Source: JAEUHM01 sp964538625
Lineage (GTDB): Bacteria; Verrucomicrobiota; Verrucomicrobiia; Verrucomicrobiales; Verrucomicrobiaceae
Assembly: GCA_964538625.1 (NCBI GenBank)
Contig: CAZIGH010000004.1
Coordinates: forward strand, 102,331 to 166,330
DNA length: 64,000 bases
Reading direction: 5' to 3'
In this document: piece after piece, positions 1 through 8,543 of the stretch
Position numbering within the stretch: position 1 is the first letter of the stretch
Layout: each line of letters begins with the position of its first letter
Program-made: the position numbers and the translations under genes
Notes under the pieces: model-generated
What the model was told of the DNA's origin: nothing
The model's database searches: none
The model's input: only the letters and a program-made list of their open reading frames with translations

Positions 1-1
1 C

Positions 2-1225
2 GACTCCGTTTGGTCCACCATGCCGGGAGCAGAACGCGGCAAGTACCTTTTCCGCATTGCGCGGCTGCTTCAGGATCGCTCGCGTGAGTTCGCCGTAGCC
101 GAGACGCTGGATGGTGGAAAGCCCATCAAGGAATCCCGAGACTTTGACCTACCCATGGCTGCTGCCCACTTCTTCAACCACGCAGGCTGGGCGGACAAGC
201 TGGAGTATGTGGCACCAGGCCGAAACGTGAAGCCCATCGGCGTCGTCGGACAGGTCATCCCATGGAACTTTCCCCTGCTCATGCTCGCGTGGAAAATAGC
301 CCCGGCACTGGCCATGGGCAATACCGTAGTCATCAAGCCCGCCGAGACCACCAGCATCACCGCACTCAAGTTCGCCGAAATCCTGCAGGAGGCAGGGCTG
401 CCGCCCGGCGTGGTGAACATTGTCAGCGGCGAGGGCGAAACCGGAGCCGCCGTGGTCAACCATCCGCTCACCGACAAAATCGCCTTCACCGGCTCCACCG
501 AAGTCGGGAAGATCATCATGCGCTCGCTTGCCGGCACCGAGAAAAAGATGACCATGGAACTTGGCGGCAAGGCGGCAAACATCGTCTTCGACGACGCGCC
601 GCTGGATCAGGCCGTGGAGGGCATCGTCAATGGCATCTTCTTCAACCAGGGTCACGTTTGCTGTGCCGGCTCTCGTCTGCTTGTCCAAGAATCCGTGGCC
701 GATGCAGTGCTCGAAAAACTGAAGCGCCGCATCGCCGTGCTGCGAGTGGGCGACCCCATGGACAAGAATACCGACATCGGTGCCATCAACTCCAAGGAGC
801 AACTCACCCGCATCGACCTGTTGGTGAAAAGCGGCATCAAGGAAGGAGCTCAGATGCACCAGGCAGCGTGCAAGCTCCCCGCCAAGGGCTTCTACTACCG
901 GCCCACCCTCTTCAGCGGCGTCAGCATGAGCCATCGCATCGCCAGAGAAGAAATCTTTGGCCCAGTGCTCAGCATCCTCACCTTCCGCACCGTGGATGAA
1001 GCCGTGGAAAAAGCCAACAACACCGCCTACGGACTCAGCGCCGGCGTGTGGACAGACAAAGGAAGCCGCATCCTCAAAATGAGCACCGAGCTGAAAGCCG
1101 GCGTCGTCTGGGCCAACACCTACAACAAGTTCGATCCCACCTCCCCCTTCGGCGGCTACAAAGAAAGCGGCTTCGGACGCGAAGGCGGCCGCCAAGGCCT
1201 CATGGACTACTGCAAACTTGCATGA
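2..1225 (+). CDS. Aldehyde dehydrogenase family protein (5' end cut by window edge)
   Basis: NAD(P)-dependent aldehyde oxidation to the carboxylate, cytosolic. The reading frame is open to the left edge (codons before the first ATG at 20 read DSVWST), so the true start and roughly the first 80 residues of a ~480-aa enzyme lie outside. Visible ALDH landmarks in order are the IPWNFP segment of the Rossmann fold, the KPAE motif, FTGSTEVG, the general-base motif MELGGKA and the catalytic-cysteine region NQGHVCCAGSR. The C-terminus (GREGGRQGL) is that of a normal complete enzyme. It is followed after 9 bp by an inverted repeat and a GxxExxY gene, and then by a second, half-length ALDH, suggesting that the two ALDH genes once formed an uninterrupted pair. 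Substrate not predictable. Confidence 0.93.
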   Translation, partial: DSVWSTMPGAERGKYLFRIARLLQDRSREFAVAETLDGGKPIKESRDFDLPMAAAHFFNHAGWADKLEYVAPGRNVKPIGVVGQVIPWNFPLLMLAWKIAPALAMGNTVVIKPAETTSITALKFAEILQEAGLPPGVVNIVSGEGETGAAVVNHPLTDKIAFTGSTEVGKIIMRSLAGTEKKMTMELGGKAANIVFDDAPLDQAVEGIVNGIFFNQGHVCCAGSRLLVQESVADAVLEKLKRRIAVLRVGDPMDKNTDIGAINSKEQLTRIDLLVKSGIKEGAQMHQAACKLPAKGFYYRPTLFSGVSMSHRIAREEIFGPVLSILTFRTVDEAVEKANNTAYGLSAGVWTDKGSRILKMSTELKAGVVWANTYNKFDPTSPFGGYKESGFGREGGRQGLMDYCKLA

Positions 1226-1234
1226 ACTGCCGGG

Positions 1235-1266
1235 TTAACCACAAATGCACACGAATGAACACGAAT
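1235..1266 (+). repeat. Left inverted repeat of the GxxExxY unit
   Basis: 32-bp terminal repeat beginning TTAACCAC and containing two copies of ACACGAAT spaced 10 bp apart. Its reverse complement recurs at 1709-1740 with four mismatches. Confidence 0.88.
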
Positions 1267-1700
1267 ATGGGACGCTGACTAACGTCAGAGCACCGCGCGT
1301 GCGCAGCCGCGTTCAGCAGGAGTGGTTCTCCGACAAGCTGCTTCATGGCGATCTGGTCTATTCCATTATTGGAGCGGCCTTGGAAGTTCTCAAGGTGCTT
1401 GGACACGGACTTCACGAGAAGCCGTATGAGAACGCACTAGTTCGGGAACGACTCATACGCGGCCATCCAGTCCACCAGCAACGCCACTTTGAGATTTGTT
1501 ACAAGGGCCACGTAGTAGGAGACTTCGTGCCGGACTTGATTGTGGATGACCGGGTCATCATCGACGCCAAAACCATTGATACCATCGGCGGTCATGAACG
1601 CGGTCAGATGCTGAACTACTTGCGACTCGCCGAACTTCGGGTCGGCCTCATCATCAACTTCAAGCGTGCCCGATTGGAATGGGAGCGCGTGATTCTTTAA
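1245..1700 (+). CDS. GxxExxY family protein
   Basis: Protein of 151 aa of unknown function. The family-defining motif is visible as G55-L-H-E58-K-P-Y61. Downstream are a core ending in DFVPDLIVDDRVIIDAK and a C-terminal QMLNYLRLAELRVGLIINF block. The pattern D-(x)n-[DE]xK with QxxxY resembles nuclease-like folds, but a nuclease role is inference. The ATG and the first eight codons (MHTNEHEYG) are encoded inside the left inverted repeat, so either the repeat supplies the start or translation begins further in at a non-ATG codon. The gene separates two aldehyde dehydrogenase genes and has its own symmetrical boundaries, which suggests an inserted element rather than an operon member. Confidence 0.85.
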   Translation: MHTNEHEYGTLTNVRAPRVRSRVQQEWFSDKLLHGDLVYSIIGAALEVLKVLGHGLHEKPYENALVRERLIRGHPVHQQRHFEICYKGHVVGDFVPDLIVDDRVIIDAKTIDTIGGHERGQMLNYLRLAELRVGLIINFKRARLEWERVIL

Positions 1701-1708
1701 TACCTTTT

Positions 1709-1740
1709 ATTCGTGTCTATTCGTGTCCATTCGTGGTTAA
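1709..1740 (-). repeat. Right inverted repeat of the GxxExxY unit
   Basis: Reverse complement matches 1235-1266 at 28 of 32 positions. It starts 8 bp after the GxxExxY stop codon and ends 14 bp before the ATG of the next ALDH gene, so it occupies that gene's leader. Confidence 0.88.
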
Positions 1741-1754
1741 TCCAAAACAGATTT

Positions 1755-2621
1755 ATGACCCGCATCCCCATCACCAAAACTCCCAAGTGCTACGTCGGTG
1801 GCGCGTTTATCCGCTCGGAATCGGGGCGGGTGCAGGCATTGCATGACGCCAGCGGCGCGTTCTACGCAAACATACCGCTCTGTACGCGCAAAGATCTCCG
1901 CAATGCCGTGGAAGCGGCAGCCAAGGCAGGGCCTGGCTGGGCCAAACGCACGGGCTACAATCGCGGCCAGATTCTTTATCGCATGGCCGAAATGCTGGAA
2001 GCGCGCGCCTCAGAAATGGCGGCGGCTATTTCCCTTTCCGGCGTTAAAGATGCCTCAGCCACCGCCCAAGTGCGCACTTCTATCGACCGCCTCATCCACT
2101 ACGCAGGCTGGGCGGACAAATACGAACAACTGCTCGGCAACGTAAACCCCGTCGCTGCTCCTTACTTCAACTTCACGGTGACAGAACCCATGGGAGTCAT
2201 CGGTGTCATCGCGCCGGATCAGCCCTCACTGCTCGGACTCATCAGCCTCATCGCACCCATCATCGTGAGCGGAAACACCGTGGTGGCAGCCGTGTCCGAG
2301 ACCGCGCCATACCCATCCATTCTCCTCGGTGAAGTGCTGGCCACTAGCGACCTGCCGGGAGGTGTGGTCAATCTCCTCACCGGCAAACGCAGCGAACTCG
2401 TCCCCACCTTTGCCACTCATGAACATCTACGCGGGATCGTGGGCGTGGCAAATGCCAAGGAGCGTGAGACGCTGCGTAAGGGTGCCGCCGAGAGCATTAA
2501 ACGCACTCACCTGCACCCCGCTGAAAACGCTGATGAATCCACCTCTGATGATGCCCAGGGTCTAGAGCACATCCGCCGTACACTGGAGTTCAAGACCACT
2601 TGGCACCCCATCGGCGCGTGA
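1755..2621 (+). CDS. Half-length aldehyde dehydrogenase-like protein lacking the catalytic domain
   Basis: 288 aa, clearly ALDH-related: N-terminal YVGGAFIRSESGR, a central HYAGWADKY block shared with the preceding ALDH (HAGWADKLEY), then MGVIGVIAPDQPSLLGL and the GNTVVAA / LPGGVVNLLTG segments of the cofactor-binding domain. It ends before the catalytic-cysteine domain, so it cannot work as a classical dehydrogenase. The combination of a full ALDH with a half ALDH totals about 770 residues, the domain make-up of fused ALDH16 enzymes, whose second part also lacks the catalytic Cys. A split ALDH16-like pair is therefore plausible (inference). ATG 1755 is preferred over an upstream codon at 1713 because the latter lies inside the right inverted repeat. 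Its stop overlaps the next gene's GTG. Confidence 0.8.
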   Translation: MTRIPITKTPKCYVGGAFIRSESGRVQALHDASGAFYANIPLCTRKDLRNAVEAAAKAGPGWAKRTGYNRGQILYRMAEMLEARASEMAAAISLSGVKDASATAQVRTSIDRLIHYAGWADKYEQLLGNVNPVAAPYFNFTVTEPMGVIGVIAPDQPSLLGLISLIAPIIVSGNTVVAAVSETAPYPSILLGEVLATSDLPGGVVNLLTGKRSELVPTFATHEHLRGIVGVANAKERETLRKGAAESIKRTHLHPAENADESTSDDAQGLEHIRRTLEFKTTWHPIGA

Positions 2622-3904
2622 AAGCCGTTACCATTCTGTGCCTCACCTGCTCTGTGCTCGCTCACGGGGCCGGACTTTCCACTGCGGATTACCCATCCAT
2701 CCAGGCCGCTTTGGATGCGAACCCAGACAAAGTCATTTTTGTCCCCGCGGGGGATCATCTCATTAGCGAAAAGATCCGCATCCGGGGCCAGCGCTCCGGA
2801 CTCTTCGGCCCTGGCCGCATCATTCAACAGAATCCTGAGCAGCCCATTCTCGAGCTGGAAGGTGCGCACTCAGCAGAAGTTCGCGATCTTACGCTTACGC
2901 GTCCCGAAGGCAGACAAGTGACCGACAAAGAAGCCATCACAGCCATTCGCTGCCAGCATCTCGTCATCGAGAACATCAAGGTTATCGACAACCTGTCCCG
3001 TGCCGGTGCCATCAGCATTCGAGAATGCCGTGACAGCCGCGTGAGCCACTGCTTGGTGCGCAACTACATGCGCATTTCCGTAGATGATCGCACCGCAAGC
3101 GCGAACTGGGGCTACGCCTTCAACTGCACGGACGGCACCGGCATTTCCGTGTCCTACTCCACCGGTACCTTGCTGGAAGGGAACCGCATCGTGGAAGAAA
3201 ACCTCATTCCCACGCCCGAAATCAAGTCTGCGCACAAGCTCGGAGACTGGGTGAAAAAGAATCCGGCCAAAGGCCTCATCGTCAGCCAGCAGACGTGGGA
3301 CGCCGGTTACACCGACAACTGGCAGCAAGGCTCAGGCATTGTCGTGACCGCACCGAAAGTGAGTGATGCTACGCGAATCATCGGCAACCACATCGAGAAT
3401 GCCGCCCAGGGAATGGATATCCACTGCGACCACGTCATCGTGGCAAACAACATCGTCATCAACTCCTTCGTGGGAATGAAGTCCATGCACGGCTCTCGCA
3501 ACGTACTCATCAACGGAAACCAGTTTATCAAAAATTGCCTCTGGGCCATCGGCCTCATGCCAGGAGCGGGTTCTGATGCCGAGAATCGAGATGGCGGCTC
3601 CCTCATCGCCAACAACATCATATCGGACTTCGGCCATGGTGATGCCGCTTGGGTATGGGGGCAGAACCGCTCTCCATTCAAGTTTGAAAAGGGTCAGGAA
3701 GCGGACGATCCACCGCTCACCGACGTACTGGTCACGGGCAATGTGGTGCATCGCTTTGGCGAACCACGTTACGCGTATGCCGTCATCATCGAAGGCGGTC
3801 CAAACACGCCACAGGGTTTGCGCTTCACCGGCAACCACTTCATGCCCGGCACGCAGGGCCTCTCTAACAGACCGCTGAACGAAAACAGCGAACAGGCAAG
3901 GTAG
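2618..3904 (+). CDS. Secreted right-handed beta-helix (pectate-lyase-like) protein
   Basis: About 428 aa. Starting at GTG 2618 the protein opens with a signal peptide (VKAVTILCLTCSVLAHGA), and the GTGA overlap with the ALDH stop fits translational coupling; an upstream in-frame ATG at 2600 is an alternative. The body has the ~22-residue beta-helix rung pattern, with repeated G-N-x-[IV] and VIENI / VIVANNIVINS / VLINGNQFIKN units, as in parallel beta-helix polysaccharide lyases and isomerases. No catalytic residues can be assigned. It is probably exported and binds or modifies a polysaccharide. The link to the ALDH genes is by position only. Confidence 0.8.
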   Translation: MKAVTILCLTCSVLAHGAGLSTADYPSIQAALDANPDKVIFVPAGDHLISEKIRIRGQRSGLFGPGRIIQQNPEQPILELEGAHSAEVRDLTLTRPEGRQVTDKEAITAIRCQHLVIENIKVIDNLSRAGAISIRECRDSRVSHCLVRNYMRISVDDRTASANWGYAFNCTDGTGISVSYSTGTLLEGNRIVEENLIPTPEIKSAHKLGDWVKKNPAKGLIVSQQTWDAGYTDNWQQGSGIVVTAPKVSDATRIIGNHIENAAQGMDIHCDHVIVANNIVINSFVGMKSMHGSRNVLINGNQFIKNCLWAIGLMPGAGSDAENRDGGSLIANNIISDFGHGDAAWVWGQNRSPFKFEKGQEADDPPLTDVLVTGNVVHRFGEPRYAYAVIIEGGPNTPQGLRFTGNHFMPGTQGLSNRPLNENSEQAR

Positions 3905-3913
3905 TAGCCAGCT

Positions 3914-6900
3914 TCACTGCTTCACCCTCGCTTCCTTGACCCGCATCCAGCGGGTGCTGCTCAGTCCTGATGCAAGCTCCTCCACCTGCACCGTCCAGAT
4001 GCCGGGTTCATCGTTGGTGGCGATGTCAAGATGCACGAGGAGTCTTCCCTGGACCGCCGCGTGGTAGCCGCTGCCCTCCGCAAGACGGCCATTGGCATCA
4101 CGAACACTCACCTTCACTGGGATCACCGCATTCAACGCCGCGCTCTCACCATCTACAACGGTGGCGGTGATGGTGGCGCGTTCGCCCTGCAAGGCAAGCT
4201 CAGGCACCTTCACCTCCAGGCGAGAGATGGCCTTCGGGGTCACGAGGAAGAGTTTGCCATCTGCCGGTGAGAGTTCCACCGGCCACCACACCTTTCCATC
4301 GCCTCTGCTGGTGGTGACGGGGCGGCTGGTGGTGAGGTCATAGACGTGCGCATCTGGCCAGGTCGCCTCAAGTCTCGCACTTGAAGGAAGTCCATTTTCC
4401 ATTACGAGCTGATGCTGACCCACGTAGCTACCGAACTCTCTGCGGTCATTGATTGCGAAAACGTAGGCAGCCTCACCGAATCTGCGGGTCACCGTGATGA
4501 CTTCCGGCGAATCACTGCGAAACGGCGGGTCCACTCCCAGTGCGGCAAAAGCGGGACCAAGTGATGACGCAAGCCTGAGCACCGCTGCCTTGTCCTCATC
4601 CGCCTTCTTCACCCGTTTGAAACTGGTCACTACGCGATCCGCTTTCAGCGCCGGACAGAGAAACTCGTCTGCCACGATTTTCCCACCAGCGGCCTGCCAC
4701 TGGGAAATGGCATCCACGACCGGCTGGGTGAGGACATCGCACTCCGGCATGACGATCACCTTTCTTCCCTGGAGCCCGTCTTTCAGGAGAGTCTCCTCGA
4801 AGAGAATGTCACAACTGATCTGCGAATGCTGCATGGCCAGCCACAGATCAGCAGACCAGTTCATGTTGTTTCCATAGCCACCGCGCCGCGCGAACATCTG
4901 GGAGGTGAAACTCTCCAGAAAGGCCACCTCCCTCCTTTCCCCCGGAACTTGCATGAGTGTGGGACCAAGCGGTTCCACCACCTCTTTGACCAGCCTCTTG
5001 AGCTCATGCTGCGTGTGTGGATTGGTATAGCGGTAGGAGCTGCTGCCATCCGTAGGCACCAGCGAGGCCCAACCATGATACATGATGCCCTTTACCGGTC
5101 TGGAAAGCTTGGTCCACAGAGCCTCACGCAAGTGCATGGGTGAGATGGTGATGTAGGCCGCGTCTGGATCTTGGTCCTGCCAGGCTACGGTATCTGCCAC
5201 GGGCTTGTCAGACACAGGCGCGGTCTGAGAGCGGTACCAGATGAGTTGCGTCATCTTCATCACCTTCTGGTCGCGACCATTCGCCGCGCTCATGGCAAAC
5301 AGCTGGTCGGCACACAGGCCGATGCGCTGTGGATCGGGATACGTGTAGGTCCAGTGAGAAAGCACATCCACGCTACCACCTGCGCCGCTGATGCTGGGCT
5401 GCCGCACTGCGGGATCAAAGAAAGTCCAGAACGGCGACCTTCCGGCGCTCTTGAAGCCGTTGCTCAGCGAACTGTGAAGCTGGTTCCAGCCGTCGCCCAC
5501 CGTCCAGAACCAGCGGTAGTATTTCAGGATGGGATGATCCACCGGAAGCACCCGGTTCTGCGGAAAGTCCTTCAGCTTCGTCCACTCCACTCCCCAGCGG
5601 TTCTGCACTTCGGCAGGAATCTCTGTTTGCGCAAAGGCACGGTAGGCAGCCACGTCTTCCGGGTTGAATGAAGGGGCTGAAGCATCACGCACCTCGGTGT
5701 TCACGAGGGCAGCGGTGAACGCAGGGTGATCTCCAAAGGCGCTCGCCATGGTCTTCCCCACATTCTCAAAAAACGCAGGGAACTCTGGCTTGCCGGCGCA
5801 GATATCACGTCGTGCATACGCTTTGCCATCCCGACCCACCCGCAGATTTTCCACCCTCTCCTCGAGAAAGCGGGAGGGAGAAGCGCTGCAAATGAGTCCC
5901 ACATCCATCGCCAGCGCCGCATCCAGTTCAGCGCGCTTCGCCGCCAAGTTTTCTGGCGTCACCGGCCCACCGGCCTTCCACACGCTCGCATATTCCGGAG
6001 TGACTCCGAGGCAGTGGGTAAAGCCGAGTTCCCGCATCAGACGCATCTGTTCTCCCGGCGCGCCCCACATGATTACAGGCATCCGCAGTGGTGGCCGCTG
6101 TACTAGTTTGAAAGCCCTGCCTGCCTTCGTCTGGTAGTCACCGGTCTGCAGCCTGACGTGTAACGTGTAGTCATCGGCACGCAAACGAGTGTCCACCGGC
6201 ACTTGGATGATGGTTGCACCTCCCTGTTTGAGTTCGGGCAGGGGCGTGCTGATGCCATTTTCTCCGCTCCAGTTCACCTCCAGTGCAGCACCAGCAAGAG
6301 GCTGGTGGGACAGATTGGTTACATGGATCTCCACAGGCTTGGCTTTTTCCATCCTTTGCCACACCGTGCGCTCGGTCAGTAGCACCACTTTTACCCGCTC
6401 ATACTCACGCACTCCCTGACAAATGCGGACTTCATCTATGAGCCCCGGAAATCCGGCGTAATGACTGCCCAGGCGGTCGCCAATCGAGAGCGCCAGTGAG
6501 TTTGCCACCACAGCGCCTCGCCCGGCGTGAGAGGTAGAACCCCGCGCTTCACCGTTCACAAAAAAGCGCCCAGTTCCCTGACCATCGTAAGTGAAGGCCA
6601 CATGATGCCACTCACCCACGGGAAGCCTGACCGGCTCCGAGAGAAACACGGCGGTCTCGGACCCAAATCCAAGATTCACCCACATGCGGCGCAGTCCCGC
6701 CTTGTCCGCCTCTCCGAGCTGCCACTGGTAGCCCGTTGACTCCACGTACTTTTTGTCGAGGAGAAAACAGCGAAGGTTCTCAGTCAACTCAGGACCCGGA
6801 GCCATCCACATCTCCAGCGAAAAGGCCCCCATAGGATTCAGCGCCGCGCCGCGTTGAGTCACAGCTGCGTGACGCTTGTCCCGCACCGGATAACCAGGAA

Positions 6901-7183
6901 AGCACTTCAAGGCACCACCGAACTTCCCCTTCACTTCCATCTCAGCCCCATACAGTGTCAGCTGGTTGCCCTTGCCTGAGTCATCCCCCCGAGCAGCATC
7001 GCCCTCGCCATCAAACTTCCACAGGCCCAACACATGCGGGGCCGTGGTATCAGAGCCCGAGTAACCCTGCTGCCAGTTCTCCTGCATAAGCAGGTCATTT
7101 GCCGTGAGCGCCGTTGCGGTGGTCAGGACCAAGCCCATTGTCCATCTAATCATCCTCACAAGTAAACTCTCTGGGCACGCCAT
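3914..7183 (-). CDS. Large secreted LamG-domain protein with glycosidase-like barrel
   Basis: 1,089 aa. An N-terminal signal peptide (MIRWTMGLVLTTATALTAND) supports export; ATG at 7153, ten codons in, is an equally good start. Residues ~45-260 form a LamG/concanavalin-like jelly roll (LGLWKFDGEGDAARGDDSGKG near its start, then WHHVAFTYDG and GLIDEVRI). A beta-sandwich linker follows, then from ~370 a barrel-like region (MRELGFTHCLGVTPEY, FWTFFDPAV, DVLSHWTYTYPDP) that resembles GH42/GH5-type glycosidases, then a beta-rich C-terminus. No catalytic Glu pair can be named with confidence. It converges on the beta-helix gene with a 9-bp gap and is divergent from the radical-SAM gene. Such giant LamG proteins are typical of polysaccharide-degrading Verrucomicrobia. 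Confidence 0.72.
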   Translation of the reverse strand: MACPESLLVRMIRWTMGLVLTTATALTANDLLMQENWQQGYSGSDTTAPHVLGLWKFDGEGDAARGDDSGKGNQLTLYGAEMEVKGKFGGALKCFPGYPVRDKRHAAVTQRGAALNPMGAFSLEMWMAPGPELTENLRCFLLDKKYVESTGYQWQLGEADKAGLRRMWVNLGFGSETAVFLSEPVRLPVGEWHHVAFTYDGQGTGRFFVNGEARGSTSHAGRGAVVANSLALSIGDRLGSHYAGFPGLIDEVRICQGVREYERVKVVLLTERTVWQRMEKAKPVEIHVTNLSHQPLAGAALEVNWSGENGISTPLPELKQGGATIIQVPVDTRLRADDYTLHVRLQTGDYQTKAGRAFKLVQRPPLRMPVIMWGAPGEQMRLMRELGFTHCLGVTPEYASVWKAGGPVTPENLAAKRAELDAALAMDVGLICSASPSRFLEERVENLRVGRDGKAYARRDICAGKPEFPAFFENVGKTMASAFGDHPAFTAALVNTEVRDASAPSFNPEDVAAYRAFAQTEIPAEVQNRWGVEWTKLKDFPQNRVLPVDHPILKYYRWFWTVGDGWNQLHSSLSNGFKSAGRSPFWTFFDPAVRQPSISGAGGSVDVLSHWTYTYPDPQRIGLCADQLFAMSAANGRDQKVMKMTQLIWYRSQTAPVSDKPVADTVAWQDQDPDAAYITISPMHLREALWTKLSRPVKGIMYHGWASLVPTDGSSSYRYTNPHTQHELKRLVKEVVEPLGPTLMQVPGERREVAFLESFTSQMFARRGGYGNNMNWSADLWLAMQHSQISCDILFEETLLKDGLQGRKVIVMPECDVLTQPVVDAISQWQAAGGKIVADEFLCPALKADRVVTSFKRVKKADEDKAAVLRLASSLGPAFAALGVDPPFRSDSPEVITVTRRFGEAAYVFAINDRREFGSYVGQHQLVMENGLPSSARLEATWPDAHVYDLTTSRPVTTSRGDGKVWWPVELSPADGKLFLVTPKAISRLEVKVPELALQGERATITATVVDGESAALNAVIPVKVSVRDANGRLAEGSGYHAAVQGRLLVHLDIATNDEPGIWTVQVEELASGLSSTRWMRVKEARVKQ

Positions 7184-7234
7184 CTTCCATCAAATCGGAC
7201 CAGTCGAAGAGACCACTTTCATCGCGCGAAAAAT

Positions 7235-7250
7235 GTGTTCTAATGAACAC
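7235..7250. promoter_or_regulatory. LexA-type operator (perfect palindrome GTGTTCTAATGAACAC)
   Basis: A perfect 16-bp palindrome of the form TGTTC-N4-GAACA, which from memory is the LexA-box form reported for Verrucomicrobia. It ends 3 bp before the ATG (7254) of a radical-SAM putative DNA-repair gene, so a bound repressor would cover the translation start and probably the transcription start. SOS control is an inference from motif and context. Confidence 0.65.
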
Positions 7251-7253
7251 ACC

Positions 7254-8543
7254 ATGGAGCTTCAGCGCAAACTCGAGATACTTGCAGACGCGGCGAAGTA
7301 TGACGCGTCTTGTGCCAGCTCCGGCGCGGCGCGCAAGGACTCAAGAAGCGGCAAGGGCATCGGCTCCACCGGCGGCGCGGGCATTTGCCACAGCTACACC
7401 CCAGATGGGCGCTGCGTCTCTCTGCTGAAAGTGCTGTTGACGAATGTCTGCCTCTACGACTGCCACTACTGCATCAACCGCCGCTCCAGCAATGTGCAAC
7501 GCGCACGCTTCACGCCGGACGAGGTGGTGAAGCTCACTCTGGACTTCTACAAACGGAACTACATTGAGGGACTCTTCCTCAGCTCCGGCATCGTGCAGAG
7601 CGCGGATCGCACGATGGAGCAGATCATCGAAGTCGCACGGCGGCTGCGCGAGGATCATGACTTTCGCGGTTACATCCATCTCAAAACCATCCCCGAGGCT
7701 TCGCAGGAACTCATCGAAAAAGCAGGCCGCTACGCCGACCGCATTAGCATCAATGTGGAGCTACCGACACAGGTGAGCCTGGATGAACTCGCCCCCGAGA
7801 AGAACCTAGAGGCCACCAAAACGGCGATGACCGGGATCAAAGAAAAGATTGAAGAGGCCAAAGCCGCCAGAAAGGAACGAAGCCGCGCCGCAGTGCCGGT
7901 TTTCGCTACCGGTCAGAGCACCCAGATGCTCGTGGGAGCGGACGAATCAACCGATGCGCTCATCCTGAGCCGGGCAGATGAACTCTATCGTGAGCAGAGG
8001 CTGCGGCGCGTTTATTACTCCGCCTTCAGCCCCATCCCGGAACCATCTGTGAAGCTCCCACTCAAAGCGCCACCGCTCGTGCGCGAACATCGGCTCTATC
8101 AGGCCGACTGGTTGCTTCGTTTTTATGGATTCGCCGTCGGTGAACTGCTGCCTGAAACGCAGCCGCAGCTTGACTTGGAAATCGATCCCAAGCTCGCTTG
8201 GGCACTCCGCTTTCGACAGAGTTTCCCAGTCGATGTGAACCGGGCACCAAAAGAGATGCTGCTGCGTGTGCCCGGTCTCGGAGTGCGCAACGTAGAGCGC
8301 ATCGTGCAGGCCCGGCGCTACTCACGGCTTCGGTTGCATGATCTCATTCGATTGCGTGTGAGCTTGAAGAAAGTGTTGCCCTTCATCGAGACACCGGATC
8401 ATAGGCCCGCGGCTTCGCTGCTAGAAGGTGACAGCCTCCGGCAGCGCTTCCTGCCACCGCCCAAACAGCTCGAGCTGAACTTTGATGCAGCTCCGCCAGT
8501 CGCACCCACTGACCACCTCATGACCCGCAGCGGCGAGCTATGA
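7254..8543 (+). CDS. Radical-SAM putative DNA modification/repair protein
   Basis: 429 aa. The radical-SAM cluster motif is C66-LYD-C70-HY-C73 (CxxxCxxC), binding the 4Fe-4S cluster that cleaves S-adenosylmethionine. The upstream segment GIGSTGGAGICHSYTPDGRC is characteristic of the family usually called 'putative DNA modification/repair radical SAM protein'. The C-terminus carries a helix-hairpin-helix (VNRAPKEMLLRVPGLGVRNV), a DNA-binding motif. ATG 7254 is chosen; 7233 is a possible earlier start but lies upstream of the palindrome. The stop overlaps the next start (ATGA), so the two products are probably made together. In other genomes the partner is often fused to a uracil-DNA-glycosylase-like domain; here that domain is missing. 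The lesion or modification is unknown. Confidence 0.9.
   Translation: MELQRKLEILADAAKYDASCASSGAARKDSRSGKGIGSTGGAGICHSYTPDGRCVSLLKVLLTNVCLYDCHYCINRRSSNVQRARFTPDEVVKLTLDFYKRNYIEGLFLSSGIVQSADRTMEQIIEVARRLREDHDFRGYIHLKTIPEASQELIEKAGRYADRISINVELPTQVSLDELAPEKNLEATKTAMTGIKEKIEEAKAARKERSRAAVPVFATGQSTQMLVGADESTDALILSRADELYREQRLRRVYYSAFSPIPEPSVKLPLKAPPLVREHRLYQADWLLRFYGFAVGELLPETQPQLDLEIDPKLAWALRFRQSFPVDVNRAPKEMLLRVPGLGVRNVERIVQARRYSRLRLHDLIRLRVSLKKVLPFIETPDHRPAASLLEGDSLRQRFLPPPKQLELNFDAAPPVAPTDHLMTRSGEL

Larger units (their letters stand above)
1235..1740. mobile_element. Candidate small mobile unit: GxxExxY gene between 32-bp inverted repeats
   Basis: A 506-bp unit begins and ends with TTAACCAC-type termini in inverted orientation (1235-1266 and 1709-1740, 28 of 32 positions identical). 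It contains a single gene, the GxxExxY protein at 1245-1700, whose ATG lies inside the left repeat. The unit sits exactly between two genes of one functional pair. No target-site duplication is visible (left flank CTGCCGGG, right flank TCCAAAAC), and no transposase is encoded, so mobility is inferred only from the architecture. Confidence 0.45.

Noticed and set aside
149..1195. 348-codon minus-strand frame over the first aldehyde dehydrogenase
   Set aside because: Pure antisense of a clear ALDH; composition (Gly/His/Val-rich) is typical of a shadow frame.
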